Of a DNA stretch of 64,000 bases, positions 60,364-64,000 are shown one piece after another (the stretch's first letter is position 1; each line of letters begins with the position of its first letter). Source of the stretch: Neocallimastix lanati (nom. inval.) (Eukaryota; Neocallimastigomycota; Neocallimastigomycetes; Neocallimastigales; Neocallimastigaceae); contig JACVTC010000101.1 in the NCBI GenBank assembly GCA_016946835.1, forward strand, positions 490,001-554,000, written 5' to 3'. The translations under genes and the position numbers were made by a program. Below the pieces are notes generated by a model. It was not told the origin of the DNA. It saw only the letters and a program-made list of their open reading frames with translations, and did not search any database.

Positions 60364-60415
<52 letters not shown>
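60364..60415. repeat. (TAA)n microsatellite, right flank of copia-3
   Basis: Continuation of the TAA tract interrupted by copia-3, ending at ATTGAGTCTC. Confidence 0.9.
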
Positions 60416-60416
<1 letters not shown>

Positions 60417-60914
60417 TGAGTCTCTTTCTATCCTCTTTAATTTACAATAAGAGTATTATCCATTATTTATAAATTAAAAACTTATTTTTAAATTAATTTG
60501 TTATACTTAAAAATATAATATATATTTTATAATTTTTAATAATATTTATAATTTTTAACAATATTTATAATTTTTAATAATATTTATACTTTAATAATAT
60601 TTAAAAAAGAAAAAAGTGGAATAATATTTAATAATAATTTATGGTAATAATATTTTATCATCATATTTTTAATCATAATATTTAATTTATAAAAATAAAA
60701 AAAAAAATAAAAATAGAAAAAATAGAAATAGAAAAAATAGAAATAGAAAAAAAAAAAAAGTTAAAAAATTATAAAAATAATTATAAATAATAAAGTTTTT
60801 TATTTTTTATTTTTTTTAATGGTGATCAAGAATATTTAATCTTTTTTAATTAATTTTTAATTAAAAAAATTAAAATATATTTATTTAAATATTTTAAAAA
60901 TAATAAGTGGAACA

Positions 60915-61001
60915 ATGTATTTTTTGTGTATTTTTTGTGTATTTTTTTGTGTATTTTTTTGTGTATTTTTTGTGCATTTTTTGTGTATTTTTTTGTGTAT
61001 T
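60915..61001. repeat. 12-13-bp tandem repeat
   Basis: Seven units of GTGTATTTTTT(T), one with GTGCATTTTTT, varying in T number. Confidence 0.9.
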
Positions 61002-61029
61002 ATTACATAAAGCTTTACATAATCACTGT

Positions 61030-61245
61030 CACACCTTAGTACCGTAGTACAATAATTATTTTTGACTTTGATAATGAGTTAACATAATTTTTATTACCTA
61101 AAATTATGATCCTTATTGGATTAATTGTGCTGGCCTTATTGGTCTGTCTTATTGTGCTATCAACATTGACGCCTTTGGTAGTAATAGATTTAAACCTATT
61201 GAACATAGACAGTTGCTGGCCAATAGCAATAGACATAATCAATTG
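61030..61245. other. less AT-rich island with small ORFs on both strands
   Basis: About 210 bp with clearly higher GC than its flanks. The minus strand has a 68-codon ORF (61036-61242; MIMSIAIGQQLSMFNRFKSI..). The plus strand has a 48-codon ORF from 61109 that is strongly hydrophobic at first (MILIGLIVLALLVCLIVLST) and ends IDIINCS. Neither is recognised. It could be a coding relic, a short membrane peptide, or a repeat fragment. Confidence 0.3.
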
Positions 61246-61255
61246 TAGTTGAGCT

Positions 61256-61355
61256 TTAATTATTATTATTATTAATATTATCTAATAAATTATTATTATT
61301 CTTATTATTATCTAATAAATTATTATTATTATTAATATTTTTTATCTAATAAATT
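61256..61355. repeat. three-copy tandem repeat of ~38 bp
   Basis: Units of ATTATTATTATTAATATT followed by ATCTAATAAATT, with a C or T-run variant. Confidence 0.8.
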
Positions 61356-62409
61356 ATAAATAATACATTATAAAAATAAAAAAAAAAAAATTCTAAAATA
61401 CTAATTTTCATTAAATAGAAATTATATAACATATTAAATAAATCAATATATTCTAATATATTAAAATTTCTATTACCAAATTATGTAATTTTTGTACTTT
61501 TTTTTTTTAAATTATTTAATTAGCATATATAAATAAATTATTATTTTATTATTTAATATATTTATTAAATATTAATAGATAGTTTAAAATTACTATCAAT
61601 ATATATAGATAATATATATATATATAGATATATATTCTTTTTTAAAAAAATTAAAAAAAAAAAAAAAAAATTCGATCATCATCATTAAAATATCAGTATT
61701 AAGACATAATGATAAAAAAAAAAAAACTTCTAATAAATCCAGAATAATTTTCATACTGATAATAATACATTATATTAACTTTTTTTTTAAAAAAAAAAAA
61801 TATGCAATCTCATATTAAACCTTAGTATTAATAATTAGAAAATTAAAGTATAAACAATTTAAAATACAATTTTAATGATAAAAAAAAAAACTTTTATTTT
61901 TTTTTTTAATATTTATTCCATTACTATTATTTCTATATAAAAAATTTTATTAATTGCTATCATTTAAATTTATTTTAATTTTAATTGAATATTTCTTTTA
62001 TAAAATGTATTGTAGAAATAAAAAATAATGATCAAATACTGTATAAAACAATTATAAAATCATAGTTTTTATTAAATCTTTTTATATTTAATTCAAAAAA
62101 AAAAAATATATATATATATATATATATCAATAAAATATTATTAAATTATAGAATTCTTCATTTACATTTTAATATTTATAACAGAATATATAAATATAAA
62201 TATATATTTATATATGACAAAATTTATACATAAAAAAAATTTTTTTTCATTTATTATATAATTATTAAAGTTTAATATTTAAAAATAAAAAATAAAAATT
62301 AATAGTGATATAAAAATGGAAATAAAAACTTTAATTATTAATAAATTATTTTATTAATAATTAACTACTTGAGGTGACATAAATTAAATGTGATTAAATA
62401 TATGAAGTA

Positions 62410-62890
62410 TGGGAGGGTGCGTTTTAGAATGTGGCTATATAAAATTTTACATAAATTTTCATTTCGGAATGTGGCTTATATTATTTTTTATAAATTTTTA
62501 TTTATGAATATAATATTTAAAACATTAAAATAAAATGACACATATAATTTTTTTGAAAAAATAATTATTTAAAATATTTAAAATGTGATATACTTAAATG
62601 TACTATTCCAGTAATGCAACCTCCTCTATATAAGAATAAGGGATAGTGCATTTCGGACCCATACGTGTTTAACTATAAGCCACATATTTTTAAGATGGCG
62701 TATTATATATAAATTTTTTTATATAAATAAATAATAGTATTTTAAATTAATGAAAATTATTATATTGAGTATAAAAAATAATATTATTAGTAATATTAAA
62801 TATTATTATTAAATAAATAAATTAATTATTAATCTAATTGAATTAGGAGTGAGGCATTTCGAAAAGTTCCATTTCGGAAAATTTTTTTTA
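62410..62890. repeat. GCATTTCG-family elements, two or three adjacent degenerate copies
   Basis: Motifs: GGGAGGGTGCGTTTTAGAAT then GTGGC (62410), ATTTCGGAATGTGGC (62461), inverted GTAATGCAACCTCC (62611), GTGCATTTCGGACCC (62647), inverted AAGCCACAT (62678), GAGGCATTTCGAAAAG and CATTTCGGA (62851-62878). Same dispersed family as at 14571 and 19622. Confidence 0.55.
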
Positions 62891-62892
62891 AA

Positions 62893-63684
<792 letters not shown>

Positions 63685-63863
63685 ATGAAATTTCATATTT
63701 TGTCTTTTTTTTTAATTATTCAATTAATAAAATCTTCAATAACTTCAAGTGTAATTTCAGAGGATTGTAAAAAATTAAATATATTTTTAAAAAATTCTCA
63801 AGAAATAAACTATTGTGATAATGGTTTCTGTAATACAAATGAAAAAATTAATAAATTGAATTT
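63685..63863 (+). CDS. secreted LRR-like protein, first exon (partial)
   Basis: ATG at 63685 begins a signal peptide (MKFHILSFFLIIQLIKSSIT), followed by a cysteine-containing stretch (EDCKKLNIFL.., INYCDNGFCNTNEKINKLNL) that looks like an LRR N-terminal cap leading into a first repeat. The frame hits TAA within GTAATATG, a plausible intron donor at 63864, so I end the exon at 63863 (phase 2) and expect the gene to continue beyond the window. Gut fungi have many such secreted LRR proteins; function unknown. Alternative: a complete 60-aa secreted peptide. Confidence 0.55.
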
Positions 63864-64000
63864 GTAATATGTTTTTATATTTTTTTTTAAAAATAATAAT
63901 TATATTATTTTAATAATTGAATTAATCTAATTCTAAATATTATTACTATAATTATTATTATTTATTATTTATTATTAACTATATATTCTTATTCATATTA
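63864..64000 (+). other. probable intron 1 of the LRR-like gene
   Basis: Starts GTAATATG and is AT-only to the window end; no acceptor could be fixed. Confidence 0.4.

Larger units (their letters stand above)
60416..62409. other. gene-poor AT-rich DNA
   Basis: Contains the tandem repeats and small island listed separately. Otherwise simple A/T sequence with no gene recognised. Confidence 0.6.

Overview
ORGANISM. The window looks like a chromosome piece from an anaerobic gut fungus (Neocallimastigomycota). The reasons are: extremely AT-rich DNA full of homopolymer runs and microsatellites; short spliceosomal introns (GT..AG); a cellulase carrying two N-terminal fungal dockerin (CBM10-type) modules; a receptor that fuses a bacterial-type solute-binding domain to a 7TM core; and a secreted protein beginning with an LRR cap. 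No database could be searched, so this rests on family recognition. LAYOUT. 1-5404: 3' part of an eight-exon gene (+) with a long charged, RD/RE-rich disordered region and a C-terminal domain resembling the AF4/FMR2 C-terminal homology domain. 6694-12288: two intronless tandem paralogues (-) of a PNS1/choline-transporter-like (SLC44) protein. 12.3-20.3 kb: gene-free DNA holding a dispersed GCATTTCG-motif repeat family, a minisatellite of about 2.7 kb (47-bp unit), and a poly(A)-tailed retroposon between 13-bp direct repeats. 20316-23339: five-exon solute-binding-domain/7TM receptor gene (+). 23.9-48.6 kb: a nested retroelement cluster. It holds copia-1 (-, decayed, between 5-bp duplications, with its empty target visible elsewhere in the window), a decayed older Ty3/gypsy remnant, copia-2 (+, decayed, integrase core deleted), a decayed Ty3/gypsy element (+) with about 0.78-kb LTRs, two solo LTRs of one family, and two or more TGTAACG...CGTTACA elements that contain tRNA-like sequences. 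50.06 kb: a 5S rRNA-derived fragment. 51002-52462: GH6 cellulase with two dockerins (-), whose general-acid Asp is replaced by Asn. 55141-60363: copia-3 (-), a full-length element with an intact 1556-aa gag-pol and LTRs differing at one position by eye, inserted in a TAA microsatellite. 62.4-63.1 kb: more GCATTTCG repeats and a tetranucleotide tract. 63685 onward: first exon of a secreted, LRR-like protein running off the window. HOW IT FITS TOGETHER. The host genes appear functionally independent: transcription elongation factor-like, membrane transport, nutrient-sensing-like receptor, secreted cellulosome enzyme, secreted LRR protein. Most of the remaining bases are retroelements, satellites and simple repeats. 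The repeats record a clear order of insertions, because several elements interrupt each other with readable target-site duplications. The three copia elements share a primer-binding site matching the anticodon arm of tRNA-Lys(CUU), which suggests priming by a tRNA fragment.
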